From: Peribacillus simplex
GTDB taxonomy: Bacteria; Bacillota; Bacilli; Bacillales; DSM-1321
Direction of reading: 5' to 3'
DNA: 64,000 bases
Assembly (NCBI RefSeq): GCF_001542915.1
Contig: NZ_LNNH01000012.1
Location: 238,757 to 302,756, forward strand
Shown here: piece by piece, positions 36,301 through 45,321 of the stretch
How positions within the stretch are numbered: position 1 is the stretch's first letter
Layout: the number at the start of each line of letters is the position of its first letter
Made by a program: the position numbers and the translations under genes
Notes under the pieces: model-generated
The model's database searches: none
What the model was told of the DNA's origin: nothing
What the model saw: the letters and a program-made list of their open reading frames with translations, nothing else

Positions 36301-37043
36301 AGCTCAACCCCTTCCACGGATGCCCCCAAGACATCCCCGGTTATCCCGCCGAACCAGCTGTTGATTTTACGTTTGAGATAAAGCAGGAAAAGTAGCGCTG
36401 CCAAGCACATGATAACAAGTAGGGCAACAAGCTTAACATCGATGACCAAGGCCGCGGCCAGGCTCGCAAGGAGATACAGTCCGTATATGGGTAAACTGCT
36501 CTTCTTTACCGCCTGTTGAAAAAATGCGCCCAGCCCTTCTTCTTTAGCAAGCGGCATCCGGATCAGTAAATAACCCATCACGCATTTGCTCAAGAGCGGC
36601 AGAGCGATGATCAAGAAGTAAGTCCATTCATTGGCCCGTTCGACGATTTCATAGATGAAGAGAAATCTCGCGGCCAAAAGTACGATGACGGAGATGACAC
36701 CGAATGCACCTGTTCTCGAATCCTTCATGATCTCCAATCTGCGCTCTTTATCCTGATAGGAAAAAAAAGCATCGCTAGCATCGATCCAACCATCAAGGTG
36801 CAGGCCGCCCGATAACGCAATTGTCAAAAACCAAAGGAAAAAGGCAATCGCAAGGGATGAAAACGGCGTCCACTCCACTAGCACATATAAGGCTCCGCCC
36901 ATGATCACACCTAGTAAAAGGCCTACCAAGGGAAAGGTTTGAATGGCCCGGTGCATATATTTCCTTTCCATCGGAAGCTGCTTTTTGATTGGAAAAACCG
37001 TAAAGAACTGCAGGTTGATTAAAAATCCGATCCATCCGTTCAT
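36252..37043 (-). CDS. cobS: Adenosylcobinamide-GDP ribazoletransferase
   Basis: Membrane-bound cobalamin synthase joining AdoCbi-GDP with alpha-ribazole(-phosphate). The 263-aa protein has about six hydrophobic helices, the NLQFFTVFP N-terminal motif, the DGWIDASDAFFSY acidic metal motif (about 85) and the C-terminal GGITGDVLGASVEGVE segment. It overlaps cobU by 4 nt. Confidence 0.95.
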   Translation of the reverse strand: MNGWIGFLINLQFFTVFPIKKQLPMERKYMHRAIQTFPLVGLLLGVIMGGALYVLVEWTPFSSLAIAFFLWFLTIALSGGLHLDGWIDASDAFFSYQDKERRLEIMKDSRTGAFGVISVIVLLAARFLFIYEIVERANEWTYFLIIALPLLSKCVMGYLLIRMPLAKEEGLGAFFQQAVKKSSLPIYGLYLLASLAAALVIDVKLVALLVIMCLAALLFLLYLKRKINSWFGGITGDVLGASVEGVELWLWLILWLLHYFAMG

Positions 37044-37615
37044 GCCTGTTTTCCTCCCTTCATCTGCAACGGAATCCCCGATTCAACAAGATACGCCTCA
37101 TCCGCCTGTCCTACGATCGTTCGATGGAGCTTGCCAAGCATCCTTCCGTATATATGCAGCAATTCATTTTGGAAAATCGGTTCCTGGACCACTTCATTGC
37201 TGACGATGATCAAGCAGCCCGATTGTTGTCTTAGCTCATCGATGGCGCTGATGATTTTTGCCTGAATGCTATGTAAAAATTCCGCTTCAAGCGGAACTCC
37301 AGGACCGAAAAGTTCATGATCGAGCAAGGTTGTCAGGCAATCGAGCAGGATGATGGAATCGGAATCTATTTTCGCTGCGATTCTAGTAATATCCGTTGCA
37401 TATTCAGAGGTCTGCCAAGCGATCGGGCTTCTTTGCCTGTCTTTTTGGTGCCTTAGGATGCGTTCCCCCATTTCAGCATCACTGCCACGCCCGCAGGCGA
37501 GGTAATGCAAGTTCCCCTCCATCAGGCGTGCATATTCCAGCGCTTTTCTTTCTGCAAAACTGCTTTTCCCGCTGCGGACACCGCCAGTTACAAAGCAGAG
37601 CCTTGCCTTTTCCAC
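37040..37615 (-). CDS. cobU: Adenosylcobinamide kinase / guanylyltransferase
   Basis: Bifunctional CobU, 191 aa: phosphorylates adenosylcobinamide and then transfers GMP. P-loop FVTGGVRSGKSSFAERKAL (residues 8-25), the guanylylated-histidine region RHQKDRQRSP (about 55) and the VSNEVVQE segment (about 133) are all present. Overlaps cobD and cobS. Confidence 0.95.
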   Translation of the reverse strand: MEKARLCFVTGGVRSGKSSFAERKALEYARLMEGNLHYLACGRGSDAEMGERILRHQKDRQRSPIAWQTSEYATDITRIAAKIDSDSIILLDCLTTLLDHELFGPGVPLEAEFLHSIQAKIISAIDELRQQSGCLIIVSNEVVQEPIFQNELLHIYGRMLGKLHRTIVGQADEAYLVESGIPLQMKGGKQA

Positions 37616-38667
37616 TGCCTTACCCCCTCCATCAGCGCCTCGTTATCACGTTCATCCTTCACTGCAAACCTGAGCCACATTCCGTCCACCCCGGGAAAAT
37701 TATCGGTATGACGCGGGACGATTCCTCTTTTCAGCAAAAAGGGAAACAAAGAGAGCGTTTCATCTTTCAGTAAGTAAAAATTGACCGTGCTGTCGGAGAC
37801 TGTTACTCCAAGCTCCCGATAAAACCGGGATAGTTTCTGTTTTTGTGATTGAATATATTCTCTTGTTTCACTTATATATGCCTCTTCTTCTAGACAGATT
37901 CTGCCCACTTCCAATGCGACTTGGTTGACGCTCCAATGCGGTTTATAGCTTTTCACCGTCTTGATGATGTTCGATTCGGCAAGTAAATAGCCTAGTCTCA
38001 AGCCCGGAATCGCAAAGATTTTCGTCATCGACCTTAGAACAAGCAAATGTGGAAATCGGTTGATTAATGGCGCATACGTAAAGGCGTCCTCGGTAAAATC
38101 ATAAAACGCCTCATCGATGACAACCAGGCAATCCGCTTTTTGGCATTCGCTGATCAATTCCATCACAGCCCCACGTTCAAATGACACGCCCGTCGGGTTA
38201 TTGGGAGTGCAGAGGAAAACCGCATCATATTCACGTAATCTCGGAATCAAGCGAGCCACATCCAGCTGCCAATCAGGAGCATCAAGCTGGTGGAAGTCGA
38301 CCTCACAACCAGCTGCCAAACAAGCTTGCTCATATTCCGCAAAAGCCGGCTGGATGATCAACACCTTCCGATCGGTCAAAATGCTGGCCACCAACATGAT
38401 GATCTCTGCACCACCGTTCCCTACCAAAACCGATGCCATGGGAAGCGCTTCTTTCTCTGCAATCGCTTTTGTCAGTTCAACGGCATGGGGGTCCGGGTAA
38501 TGCATGACCCCTTCAAAAAAACCGGACCATCGTTCCTTGATTCGCAAAGGCGGTCCCAATGGGTTGATGTTTGCGCTGAAATCGATGATCGATCCAGGCA
38601 TTTCGATTTCCAGCGCTTCGTAAAGATAATGTGGATTAGAACCATGAGATGGTAATTTCAAATGCAA
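37588..38667 (-). CDS. cobD: L-threonine-O-3-phosphate decarboxylase CobD
   Basis: PLP-dependent class I aminotransferase-fold enzyme (359 aa) making (R)-1-amino-2-propanol phosphate, the linker of the nucleotide loop. CTPNNPTGVSF (about 155), the VIDEAFYDFT motif (about 185) and the PLP lysine in RSMTKIFAIPGLRLGY (about 215) are visible. The start overlaps cbiB by 32 nt. Histidinol-phosphate aminotransferase is the main relative, but operon position decides for CobD. Confidence 0.93.
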   Translation of the reverse strand: MHLKLPSHGSNPHYLYEALEIEMPGSIIDFSANINPLGPPLRIKERWSGFFEGVMHYPDPHAVELTKAIAEKEALPMASVLVGNGGAEIIMLVASILTDRKVLIIQPAFAEYEQACLAAGCEVDFHQLDAPDWQLDVARLIPRLREYDAVFLCTPNNPTGVSFERGAVMELISECQKADCLVVIDEAFYDFTEDAFTYAPLINRFPHLLVLRSMTKIFAIPGLRLGYLLAESNIIKTVKSYKPHWSVNQVALEVGRICLEEEAYISETREYIQSQKQKLSRFYRELGVTVSDSTVNFYLLKDETLSLFPFLLKRGIVPRHTDNFPGVDGMWLRFAVKDERDNEALMEGVRQWKRQGSAL

Positions 38668-39601
38668 TTCCCCCCAGCCAAAGCATCAGTAAAAATAGAA
38701 AAGACGATCGATGCATGATGGCAATCGTTTTTGGTATATGTTTTGCCTCCAGCGGAACAAGCGGAACACCCATGCGCGCCCGGTCAGAAACTACTCCTTT
38801 GTACATATTGAGCCCGCCAAGCTGCACACCCAAAATCGCCGCTACGGCTGCTTCACACCAGCCGCTATTCGGACTTGGATGTTTCTTCGCATCACTGAAT
38901 AAGATCCTCCATCTGGCCTGAAGATCATGATGGCTAGACTTCGAGCATACTAGCATCAAAAATCCAGTGAGACGGCTGGGAAGGTAGTTCGCGATATCAT
39001 CGAGCTTTGCCGAAGCCCAGCCAAATTGGCCATATTTATCATTATTGTAGCCAACCATCGAATCACACGTATTGATTGCCCTGTATACCATCGCAAGCGG
39101 CGCCCCGCCAACCGCTGCCCAAAACAACGGGGCCGTTACTCCATCACTCGTATTTTCAGCTACGGTTTCAACAGTGCCCCTGACTATTTCGGACTCATCA
39201 AGCATGTCGGTATCACGGCCGACGATATAGGAAAGCTTAAGCCGCGCTTCAGGAAAATCCCTTTCATTCAGCGGACGGCACACCTCCATTCCAGCCTGCT
39301 TCAAACCCTTTTGGGCAATCGTAGTGGAAATCACGGCAGCTTCCCAAATGATTCCCGCCAGCGGATGGATAAGATAGGCCAAATAAACCGACAGACCTGT
39401 AAGCAATAGTACCGTCGTCAAGACGAAAGCCAGCATGAACAGTCCATTTCGTTTCTTATGTACGCCTTCATTGAATGTGCGATCGAGCTTGCTTATCATC
39501 GTTCCGATCCATTTGACTGGATGCGGCCAATTCGGCGGATCTCCTATTATCGAATCAAGGAAAAACGCCAGCGTAACGGCAAAAAGGTGATGATAGATCA
39601 T
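38636..39601 (-). CDS. cbiB: Adenosylcobinamide-phosphate synthase CbiB
   Basis: A 321-aa membrane enzyme attaching aminopropanol (phosphate) to adenosylcobyric acid. It begins with a hydrophobic FFLDSIIGDPPNWPHPVKWIG (about 12-32), and has VAENTSDGVTAPLFWAAVGG (about 150) and NSGWCEAAVAAILGVQLGG (about 245), all family motifs. It matches CbiZ action upstream, which yields cobyric acid. The start overlaps the ABC-CbiZ stop by 4 nt. Confidence 0.95.
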   Translation of the reverse strand: MIYHHLFAVTLAFFLDSIIGDPPNWPHPVKWIGTMISKLDRTFNEGVHKKRNGLFMLAFVLTTVLLLTGLSVYLAYLIHPLAGIIWEAAVISTTIAQKGLKQAGMEVCRPLNERDFPEARLKLSYIVGRDTDMLDESEIVRGTVETVAENTSDGVTAPLFWAAVGGAPLAMVYRAINTCDSMVGYNNDKYGQFGWASAKLDDIANYLPSRLTGFLMLVCSKSSHHDLQARWRILFSDAKKHPSPNSGWCEAAVAAILGVQLGGLNMYKGVVSDRARMGVPLVPLEAKHIPKTIAIMHRSSFLFLLMLWLGGIAFEITISWF

Positions 39602-41070
39602 AATGCCTCATTCCGTTTACGACTATTCCTTATTGCTTCGGCGGTACAATCATATACTCCGCGGCTGATCAGCTTCCCTAGCGGGGTGATGGTTCCTGCA
39701 TATTGAAGCTTCTCCCCTCTTTGTGTCGCTGCAATCGAGATGCTATCGGTCGATGTCCCTGTCGCATAGGTGTTCGTCACCTTGTCCAGAACCTCCAAAT
39801 CATGAAGCGCTTTTACTTTTGCCTCGGTCGCGGTAACGATGCTGTGAATGAACGCTTCTTCTGCCAGGTGGCCATTTACGAATATCCATGTATTGATGGT
39901 CCCTGGCGCAGAACTCCAGGAGTGGCGGTCCGCTAATGAAGCGTCGATCGCATTGCCGACTCCAGCCGTCACGATGATGAAAACCGAGAAACCTTCCGCT
40001 TTTACTAATTGGAAGGCAGCCGTATCAAGGAAGACTGCCGTCATCATCCCTACCGTTTCCTGCGGATCGATGTTATTGGCTTTTAAATAATCCGCCATTT
40101 CCGCAAGATGGTCGGCGCAATCATAATCGTGATGGACGTGCCTATTCACGAAATATCGATGCCAGCCCATCCCCGATCCAGTCACTCCAGAAGACATCGT
40201 TCTAAGGGGATTGGGGGCATTCAACCGGATCATCTCCCGCCCGACCGTCAAATGGGATTCATTGATTTCGAATGGTTCGTAATCGCTGCCATGCTTTTGG
40301 GGAACGATGAACATTTGCGGCTTCGGAAGTGCAGGATGCGGATGCTTTTCGATCGTCGTACGATAGACTTCCTGGATCAGGTCCTGTTGAAGCACTTCAT
40401 GAGGGGCAGCAAGGGCTTGGATTTTCCCTTTTGCAAGCAGCAAGAGCCGATCACAATATAATCCAGCCAGATTCAAGTCATGAAAAATCGATATGACGGT
40501 CAATTCCTGCTCCTTTGCCATCTTCCTCATCAAATCAAGAAGTTCCTTTTGATACGATAGATCCAAGTGGTTCGTCGGCTCATCCAAAAAAAGTACTTCA
40601 GGCTCCTGGGCCAGCGCCTGGGCCAGCAAGACCCGCTGTCTCTCCCCTCCTGATAGCCGTTCGAAATGAAGATCCTGGAATTCGGCCACTCCCGTTTGTT
40701 TCATCACCCGTTGGACAATCCTTTCATCCTCCTCAGACCAGCTGTGGAACCAGCCTGTTTGATGGGCGTACCTCCCAAGCGAGACCGTTTCCTTCACCGT
40801 ATACGAAAAAGCTAACGAGGAATGTTGAGGAAGCACCGCAATGACCCGTGCAAGCTGTTTTGCCGAATAATCCTGCAAATCTTTTCCTTTGATCCGTATG
40901 CTTCCTTGCTTGTAAGCGAGCACCCCGCTGAGCATACTCAACAGCGTCGTTTTTCCGCTGCCGTTTGGACCGAGGATCCCGAATAGTTCTCCTTTTTGAA
41001 CGTCGAAAGAGATGGAATCCAAAACGCTTTTGTTATCATATCCACCTGTTAACCCTTTAACTTCAAGCAT
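39598..41070 (-). CDS. BtuD-type ABC ATPase fused to adenosylcobinamide amidohydrolase CbiZ
   Basis: A 490-aa two-domain protein. Residues 1-250 are an ABC ATPase (Walker A GPNGSGKTTLLS about 35, signature LSGGERQRVLLAQALA, Walker B VLFLDEPTNH about 165). Residues 265-490 are a CbiZ domain (SSGVTGSGMGWHRYFVNRHV, VTAGVGNAIDAS, GTINTWIFVNGHLAEEAF) that cleaves the aminopropanol side chain from adenosylcobinamide/pseudocobalamin. The fusion ties corrinoid uptake to remodelling. It overlaps btuC and cbiB by 8 and 4 nt. Confidence 0.93.
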   Translation of the reverse strand: MLEVKGLTGGYDNKSVLDSISFDVQKGELFGILGPNGSGKTTLLSMLSGVLAYKQGSIRIKGKDLQDYSAKQLARVIAVLPQHSSLAFSYTVKETVSLGRYAHQTGWFHSWSEEDERIVQRVMKQTGVAEFQDLHFERLSGGERQRVLLAQALAQEPEVLFLDEPTNHLDLSYQKELLDLMRKMAKEQELTVISIFHDLNLAGLYCDRLLLLAKGKIQALAAPHEVLQQDLIQEVYRTTIEKHPHPALPKPQMFIVPQKHGSDYEPFEINESHLTVGREMIRLNAPNPLRTMSSGVTGSGMGWHRYFVNRHVHHDYDCADHLAEMADYLKANNIDPQETVGMMTAVFLDTAAFQLVKAEGFSVFIIVTAGVGNAIDASLADRHSWSSAPGTINTWIFVNGHLAEEAFIHSIVTATEAKVKALHDLEVLDKVTNTYATGTSTDSISIAATQRGEKLQYAGTITPLGKLISRGVYDCTAEAIRNSRKRNEAL

Positions 41071-42130
41071 CCGTCCTACCCACTCTCCGTCTCCTTAATA
41101 AAATGAGGGCAAATGCAGGTGCCCCGATCAGTGAGGTGATGACCCCGATCGGCAGTTCCGACGGGGCGATGATCGTCCGTGCCACAAGATCTGCCAAAAT
41201 CAAGAACCCGCTTCCTACCAGCAATGATAACGGAAGCAGATGCCTATGATCTGGCCCCCATATCCTCCGGACCAAATGGGGAATCACCAGCCCTACAAAG
41301 CCGATCGTGCCTGAAACGGCAACCGCTGCGCCCGTCAATATCGAGCCCGCGATCAGGATCCACATTTTCCGCCTCTGCACGTCGACACCTAAATGTTTTG
41401 CCCGGTCCTCCCCGAAGGTCATCGCATTCAATTCCCTCGTATTCATGATCAGAATCAACGAGCCAATGATGAAAAACGGCAGAATGATTCCGATATAATT
41501 CCACCCGCGCATGGACACGCTGCCCATGAGCCAGCCGATGATTTGTCTTAATTCCTCCCCCGTCAACGCAATCATCAAGGATATGAAGGCGCTTAAAAAC
41601 GAGCTGAAGATGATTCCGGTCAAAATGATCGTTTCGACCTTCATCGATCGATCCATTTTTTTTGCGAATGTCAGCACACAAAAAATCGTAATCACGGAAC
41701 ATAAGATGCTCAATGCAGGAAGCGTATATAAGCCGATGAACGGGAGTGATATATTCAGGAATAACGTCACCACTGCCCCGACTGATGCTCCTGACGATAT
41801 CCCGAGCGTGTAGGGATCGGCAAGCGGATTCCGGAGCAGCCCCTGAAATGCCGCACCCGCGATCGCCAAGCATGCCCCGACCAAACCAGCAAGCAATACA
41901 CGCGGCAAACGGATGTTCATCACGATATTCGTCAGCATCACATCGGGATCAGCGGAAATCGGCAAATGAAAAATCTCCTTGCCGATTATTTGCATAAGTA
42001 CGGGGATCGGTACGGACACCGAACCGAATGAGATGCCGATCGTACTGGCAAAAAGTAAAAACAATGACGCAAGCAAATAAGCAAGCGCCCATTTAGTTGT
42101 CAAATACGTTCGGATAGATTGATTTGGCAA
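41063..42130 (-). CDS. btuC: Cobalamin/corrinoid ABC permease BtuC
   Basis: A 355-aa FecCD-family permease with about nine to ten membrane helices and the typical IRLPRVLLAGLVGACLAIAGA stretch (split, about 75-95), GISSGASVGAVV and the ATPase-contact loop with GIGFVGLVIPHLVRR-like IGFVGLVIPHLVRRIWGPDHR (about 275). The operon places it as the B12 uptake permease. Overlaps btuF by 38 nt. Confidence 0.94.
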   Translation of the reverse strand: MPNQSIRTYLTTKWALAYLLASLFLLFASTIGISFGSVSVPIPVLMQIIGKEIFHLPISADPDVMLTNIVMNIRLPRVLLAGLVGACLAIAGAAFQGLLRNPLADPYTLGISSGASVGAVVTLFLNISLPFIGLYTLPALSILCSVITIFCVLTFAKKMDRSMKVETIILTGIIFSSFLSAFISLMIALTGEELRQIIGWLMGSVSMRGWNYIGIILPFFIIGSLILIMNTRELNAMTFGEDRAKHLGVDVQRRKMWILIAGSILTGAAVAVSGTIGFVGLVIPHLVRRIWGPDHRHLLPLSLLVGSGFLILADLVARTIIAPSELPIGVITSLIGAPAFALILLRRRRVGRTDA

Positions 42131-43064
42131 GTTCCTCTACTCCCTCTATTAAACGTGGACCTGAACGGGTCACCAAGTCGGAATGGACATCAAAGACTTG
42201 GGCATTCTTAACCGCCGTTACGTCTTGCCACCCTTTTCGGCCCGTCACTCCACTTACCGGGTCTTTTGTGTAATAACCATAAGTCGTAATGATGACATCC
42301 GGATTGGCTGCAATCATCGACTCTTCATCCATTTTGGCCCAGCCATCCACATCCGCTGCAGCATTATCAGCTGAGATCATCACAAGCATTTCATTCATGA
42401 ATGTATTTTTACCAGGTGTATAGATATCCGGGGACGGCGAAACCTCCACTAAAACGGTCTTTCTTTCCGATTCCGTTACCGATTTGGCCTTCTCGGAAAT
42501 AACCTTCAGCTTCGTTTTCATGTCCGTGATGATGTCTTTTGCCTTAGCTTGCTCGCCTGTTGCCATCCCGATCATATCAATGGATTTGTACACCTCATTG
42601 AAGCTTTGGGCATCATTGACTACAAGCACATCTATTCCCGCATCCTTAAGCTGCTGGAGCCCCTCCTTCGAATTATGGGCACTCGATGCATGGGCAAGAA
42701 CAAGATCGGGCTTCAAGGATACGATCAATTCCGTGTTCATCTCCATGCCGCCCACTTTTTCGATATCCTTCGTTTCTTCCGGGTAATTATCATTGTCGGA
42801 CACGCCAATAACCTTATTACCTAAACCAAGCGCAAAGACCACTTCCGTATTGCTTGGTATCAACGTAACGATTTTCTTCGGTTTTTCTTCTATCGTCACC
42901 TTTTCGCCCGTTGCATCTTTAATCGTAACCGGGAAGGCTTGTTGTGTAGCCTGATTCGTCTGCTGCTTTCCTTTTCCTTCATCGGCCGTGCCGCTGCAGC
43001 CAACCATCATGCCAGCCGTCAGCACCATCACCAGTATCAGGCCAAAAATCTTCTTCACGTTCAT
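42093..43064 (-). CDS. btuF: Cobalamin-binding lipoprotein BtuF
   Basis: A 323-aa periplasmic-type substrate-binding protein anchored as lipoprotein: signal peptide with lipobox MVGC near residue 22. The class III fold motifs include PKKIVTLIPSNTEVVFALG (about 65-83), VIGVSDNDNYPEE and LVLAHASSAHN. ATG 43064 follows TGTGGGGA. It is the first gene of the riboswitch-controlled operon and binds B12/cobinamide for BtuC. Confidence 0.94.
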   Translation of the reverse strand: MNVKKIFGLILVMVLTAGMMVGCSGTADEGKGKQQTNQATQQAFPVTIKDATGEKVTIEEKPKKIVTLIPSNTEVVFALGLGNKVIGVSDNDNYPEETKDIEKVGGMEMNTELIVSLKPDLVLAHASSAHNSKEGLQQLKDAGIDVLVVNDAQSFNEVYKSIDMIGMATGEQAKAKDIITDMKTKLKVISEKAKSVTESERKTVLVEVSPSPDIYTPGKNTFMNEMLVMISADNAAADVDGWAKMDEESMIAANPDVIITTYGYYTKDPVSGVTGRKGWQDVTAVKNAQVFDVHSDLVTRSGPRLIEGVEELAKSIYPNVFDN

Positions 43065-43115
43065 TCCCCACAATCATTTCATTTAGTTTTAGCCCGCCTT
43101 AAGCGAGGACCTCAT

Positions 43116-43150
43116 GACAAAAAGCATCCCCCGTCAAACGGAAGATGCTT
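43116..43150 (-). terminator. Riboswitch expression-platform terminator
   Basis: Minus-strand aagcatcttccg / cgggggatgcttttt forms the hairpin and T-run just downstream of the B12 aptamer and about 50 nt before btuF. It is the likely switch that stops transcription when cobalamin is bound. Confidence 0.85.
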
Positions 43151-43162
43151 GTATGGCAACAA

Positions 43163-43372
43163 TATCATTACGGACTCTTTACGGTCTGCCACACACCTCC
43201 CCATCCGCGTGGGTCACAGGTGTACGAATCTTGGCAGGTCTCCTGGCTCATGGTCATCGTCAACGGCATCTCCCATATCCCAAACAGTGGCATACAGCCG
43301 TCAGCTCCCATATACAGTGGCGGGACCGCGCTGGCATTGAACCAGCTTCCCTTTTAAGTCATTTAGACACCA
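43163..43372 (-). promoter_or_regulatory. Cobalamin (B12) riboswitch aptamer
   Basis: On the minus strand the conserved blocks appear in order: gggaagctggttcaatgccagcgcgg, gtcccgccactgta, ctgacggc, the B12 box core gccactg, gggagatgccg, and atgagccaggagacctgcc, the last being the highly conserved cobalamin-riboswitch signature. It lies upstream of the btuF operon and its terminator. Confidence 0.93.
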
Positions 43373-43466
43373 AATCGTTCATATGTATATAATTTTCACT
43401 GCTTATCATTATACACCATGCAAGAAGCGATTATTGGGTGATTTTTCACAAAACGCCTGTCCAGCT

Positions 43467-44381
43467 TCAGCGATTGGACGCATTTTCAATCAGTGATGCA
43501 AATCCCCCTACGGATAATCCCGGTGAAATCCGAACGCGATGCAGGGCATGCATCCCTTGATCACTTGTTGCCCCGCCAGGTTCGGTGGTGACTGCCATCT
43601 TGTATCCGGCTTCTTCCGATAACCTGAGGCTCTCCTCGTTATAACGGCCGACTGGATACGAAAGTACCGTCGTCTCCTGGTTCAGAATGCGATCGAATAA
43701 ATCCTTGGACTGGACCATTTCAGCTTCCTGCTGTCCGGAAGTCATCCGGTTCAGCTCAAGATGGTTGATTGTATGACTCTCGATGGAAATCCCATTCGCA
43801 CTCATCTCCATCATTTGATCTTCCGTCAGGTGATGAGCTTTACCAATGGACTTCCCGATCATGAAGATGGTCGCTTTCAACTCATATTCCTTCAATATAG
43901 GAAAAGCCTCGGTGTAGTTATCTGTATAGCCATCATCAAAAGTAATCCAGACACACTTTTCACTTGGCATTATATTTTCGCTTAAAACGAGAAAGGCTTC
44001 ATTAGGCGATAAAGTCTGGTAGCCATTTTCCCGAAGCCAAGCCATTTGCAGCCGGAATTCCTCCTTCGGCACCCGAAGGTTATTCCCCTCCGATATGCTG
44101 TGATACATCAATATCGGAAGCCTAACCGCGGACTCGGCCCTTATCCAGCCACTCGTGTCGATTCGTTCAGGATTTGCTCCATCCTCCGAATCGATTTCGG
44201 CCTCATTCTCCTCTGCTGCAGCCACCTCGATATTCTCTTCCACAATCGGCGCAGCCGTCTTTTTACCTATTTTCTCTAAAACACCTTGTGAACAGCCAGC
44301 TAAAATGAAAACCACAAACACTGCTGCCATCCATACCAATCTGTATTTTCCCACTATCATTCTCCTATTTTTTTCTAGCAT
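43467..44381 (-). CDS. Polysaccharide deacetylase lipoprotein
   Basis: A 304-aa membrane-anchored deacetylase of the NodB family: lipobox ILAGC near residue 29 and an acidic linker to about residue 70. The NodB domain has LPILMYHSI, the metal motif TFDDGYTDNYTEAF (about 145) and SHTINHLELNRM (about 195). It is expected to deacetylate peptidoglycan or another surface glycan. It is upstream of, and transcribed toward, the B12 riboswitch promoter region. Confidence 0.9.
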   Translation of the reverse strand: MLEKNRRMIVGKYRLVWMAAVFVVFILAGCSQGVLEKIGKKTAAPIVEENIEVAAAEENEAEIDSEDGANPERIDTSGWIRAESAVRLPILMYHSISEGNNLRVPKEEFRLQMAWLRENGYQTLSPNEAFLVLSENIMPSEKCVWITFDDGYTDNYTEAFPILKEYELKATIFMIGKSIGKAHHLTEDQMMEMSANGISIESHTINHLELNRMTSGQQEAEMVQSKDLFDRILNQETTVLSYPVGRYNEESLRLSEEAGYKMAVTTEPGGATSDQGMHALHRVRISPGLSVGGFASLIENASNR

Positions 44382-44495
44382 AATAGTACCAGAAAATCAG
44401 CGAATAATAAAGTATCCCAATTAACGCAATAAAAGGTAAAAATCATCGTTATATGACCCGCCAGGCATTTTTTTTCATAATTATAAGCTACTCAC

Positions 44496-44524
44496 TTGAA
44501 AAGTTTGCCTATAACAAATATAAT
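44496..44524 (+). promoter_or_regulatory. Promoter of tRNA-Arg
   Basis: TTGAAA (44496-44501), a 17-bp spacer and TATAAT (44519-44524), 26 nt before the tRNA 5-prime end. Confidence 0.85.
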
Positions 44525-44549
44525 AAACAAGTCGTCGACCTTTTTATAT

Positions 44550-44623
44550 GTCCCAGTAGCTCAGCAGGATAGAGCGACAGCCTCCTAAGCTGTAGGTCGT
44601 AGGTTCGATTCCTATCTGGGACG
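44550..44623 (+). tRNA. tRNA-Arg (anticodon CCT)
   Basis: A complete cloverleaf: acceptor GTCCCAG/CTGGGAC, D arm GCTC..GAGC, anticodon stem ACAGC/GCTGT with loop CTCCTAA (anticodon CCT, reading AGG), and T arm CTA-G loop GTTCGATTC. CCA is not encoded. It is followed at once by a terminator. Confidence 0.96.
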
Positions 44624-44631
44624 CTAAATAG

Positions 44632-44674
44632 AAACAGGCAAAACCCCTTGTGAATCAAGGGGTTTTGCCTGTTT
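44632..44674 (+). terminator. Terminator of tRNA-Arg
   Basis: A 19-bp perfect stem (aaacaggcaaaaccccttg / caaggggttttgcctgttt) with a 5-nt loop, ending in a T-run 9 nt after the tRNA. Confidence 0.95.
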
Positions 44675-44912
44675 TTAAATATTTTTATTTAAAGTTCGAA
44701 TTTGAAATTATTCATGATGAAAGTTTCACAAAATACAGGATGGTTACTATTACCTGAATCAGTCACCAGTGCCATCCGTCACGCCAAGTTAGTTATTTGA
44801 CTATTCTTAATACTTCTCGTATAGTATATTAATCCAATGGGTTTTCTTTTATTTAAGTAGTTTTCGATACCTTATACAATAGTTCATGAATGAATTGGGA
44901 GGAAGATGCAGC

Positions 44913-45262
44913 ATGTCAAAAGAAATTGTGTTTAATCCACAGGTCACACCTCCGCGTGGTCCGTACGCACAGGCGATTAAAGTAAGTGAACGCAGAACCA
45001 CCATCTATACAGGGACGATCACAGCACTTGATGAGGATTAGAATGTTGTTGGTGCTGGAGATATTCGTGAACAGACGCGCAAAACGATCGAGAATTCGGA
45101 AAAAATCCTGGAAGCAGCAGGAGCTACCTTAGCAGACGTAGTAAAAACAACTTGGTATCTTACTGACATCACCCATATGCCTATCGTAGCGGAAATTCGC
45201 AATGAGATGTTTGGAGGCGCAATTCCTGCAAGTGATTCTTCTAAAATAGCTGCCTCATGTTT
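44913..45262 (+). pseudogene. ridA pseudogene (amber stop, truncated 3-prime end)
   Basis: The frame starts MSKEIVFNPQVTPPRGPYAQ with GGGAGGA upstream, and reads as a RidA/YjgF enamine deaminase. It has an in-frame TAG after 42 codons (45039-45041) and then continues in the same frame as AGDIREQTRKTIENSEKILE... to about SDSSKIAAS, where similarity ends. RidA proteins are near 125 aa and end in a conserved E-I-E-A-I-A-V strand, which is missing. This is a decayed gene next to a tRNA, as at island edges. Confidence 0.85.
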
Positions 45263-45321
45263 TAGGTTTTTTCTGATGCATTACCATCTTCCTTTTCCCT
45301 TCAAAAGTTGATATAACCTAT

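Noticed and set aside
45039-45041. Recoding (stop read-through) of ridA
   Set aside because: The missing C-terminal strand makes a decayed gene the simpler explanation.
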